Below are positions 4,876 through 5,325 of a stretch of 5,325 nucleotides of DNA, in pieces. The DNA lies in NCBI GenBank assembly GCA_025937665.1, contig JAICQW010000131.1, positions 1-5,325 on the forward strand, given 5' to 3'. The first letter of the stretch is position 1, and every line of letters begins with the position of its first letter. This DNA is from Nitrososphaeraceae archaeon (GTDB taxonomy: Archaea > Thermoproteota > Nitrososphaeria > Nitrososphaerales > Nitrososphaeraceae). The notes beneath the pieces are model-generated. The model saw nothing but the letters and a program-made list of their open reading frames with translations, was not told where the DNA came from and made no database searches. The translations under genes were made by a program, and so were the position numbers.

Positions 4876-5325
4876 TTAACCTGTGATGTAAGTGGAGTTA
4901 AGTGCATTGAAAATTGCCATTGCAGTTGAAGTCATAGTATTGGTAGAACCGAATGATTTTGTCCATGCGTCCTTTATACCGGCTAGCTTCAATAGATTTT
5001 TTATATTTTCACCTGCTACTAGTCCTAGTCCTCTGGGGCCGGGTAGAATCTCTACTTTCACGCTTCCACCTCTTCCTCGAACATTGAAGGGTATAGAATG
5101 CGGTTGAGTGCATCGACATTCCCAACTACCGCAACCCAATTTTACTGGTATTATGTGAAGATACGAATTAATCGTTGCTTTATCAATTGCTATTCTCATT
5201 TGATGTGCCTTACCCATGCCAATCCCAAACCACCCTGCTTCGTTACCAACAGCAACTAGCGCACTAAATCGTGTCATTTCTCCAGCGTCAGTTTGCTTTT
5301 GCACGATTCCAACGTGCACAACTTG
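4876..5325 (-). CDS. rps5: Small-subunit ribosomal protein uS5 (eukaryotic S2 type), 5' partial
   Basis: Component of the 30S subunit near the mRNA entry site and decoding fidelity region. The frame is open to the right edge, so the true start lies outside; 149 residues are visible of a family usually a little over 200. The GTG at 5319 is an internal Val codon, because the conserved sequence continues upstream of it (Gln-Val-Val-His-Val-Gly-Ile-Val). Visible are the dsRNA-binding-like S5 N-domain, with a QTDAGEMTRFSALVAVGN segment and an FGIGMGKA segment, the archaeal/eukaryal signature GCGSWECRC followed by PHSIPF, and the C-terminal domain with GGSVKVEILPGPRGLGLVAG and AGIKDAWTKSFGSTNTM. 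The stop is 5 nt before rpl30. This is the first visible gene of the spc-operon cluster; the cluster presumably continues upstream beyond the window. Confidence 0.96.
   Translation of the reverse strand, partial: QVVHVGIVQKQTDAGEMTRFSALVAVGNEAGWFGIGMGKAHQMRIAIDKATINSYLHIIPVKLGCGSWECRCTQPHSIPFNVRGRGGSVKVEILPGPRGLGLVAGENIKNLLKLAGIKDAWTKSFGSTNTMTSTAMAIFNALNSTYITG
4879..4882 (-). promoter_or_regulatory. Shine-Dalgarno element of rpl30
   Basis: The minus strand reads AGGT here, within the Thr-Gly codons that end rps5, 8 nt before the rpl30 ATG. The match is short but the spacing is ideal, and it supports that start and coupling to rps5. Confidence 0.45.

Noticed and set aside
5317..5319. GTG at 5319 as the start of uS5
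   Set aside because: Conserved uS5 sequence continues through it to the window edge, and the resulting protein would lack the family's N-terminal part; the gene is simply cut by the edge.

Overview
The window is an AT-rich stretch of archaeal chromosome. The evidence is an archaeal/eukaryal-type uS5 with its Gly-Cys-Gly-Ser-Trp-Glu-Cys signature, archaeal uL30 and uL15, an archaeal SecY, an archaeal-type AdkA and a Cbf5-type pseudouridine synthase, all in the archaeal order of the spc operon end. The divergent Cmk, and the lack of DUF106/EMC3-like, L34e and L14e genes between adkA and cbf5, point to Nitrososphaerota (Thaumarchaeota) rather than a euryarchaeon. This placement is an inference from gene content and sequence character, not a computed phylogeny.

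Layout. Positions 1-188 (+) hold only the end of a protein that starts outside the window: a very acidic tail surrounding a short degenerate repeat rich in Asn-x-Thr/Ser sequons. It converges on the rest of the window across a short A/T-tract region (about 189-244) that looks like back-to-back T-rich terminators. Everything from 234 to 5325 is one minus-strand cluster, read from right to left: rps5 (5' end cut by the window edge), rpl30, rpl15, secY, adkA, cmk, cbf5. The genes are tightly packed: 5 nt between rps5 and rpl30, a 20-nt overlap of rpl15 with secY, a 14-nt overlap of secY with adkA, and 1 nt between cmk and cbf5. Only two longer gaps occur, each about 70 nt: rpl30-rpl15, with a possible TATA box and a Shine-Dalgarno-like element, and adkA-cmk, with a tiny ORF of doubtful reality. 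No stretch over 300 bases lacks a gene.

How the genes work together. The cluster couples large- and small-subunit ribosomal proteins, the protein-conducting channel, two nucleoside monophosphate kinases and the RNA pseudouridylation enzyme. This is the classical growth-linked ribosome/translocon operon. I see no CRISPR array, transposon, tRNA, rRNA, phage or defence gene, and no evidence of an undescribed system. The points worth a second look are the sequon-rich acidic tail, a non-canonical NMP-binding motif in Cmk, a forced TTG start in adkA, a strong internal Shine-Dalgarno inside rpl15 that appears to drive secY, and the reduced adkA-cmk-cbf5 gene order.
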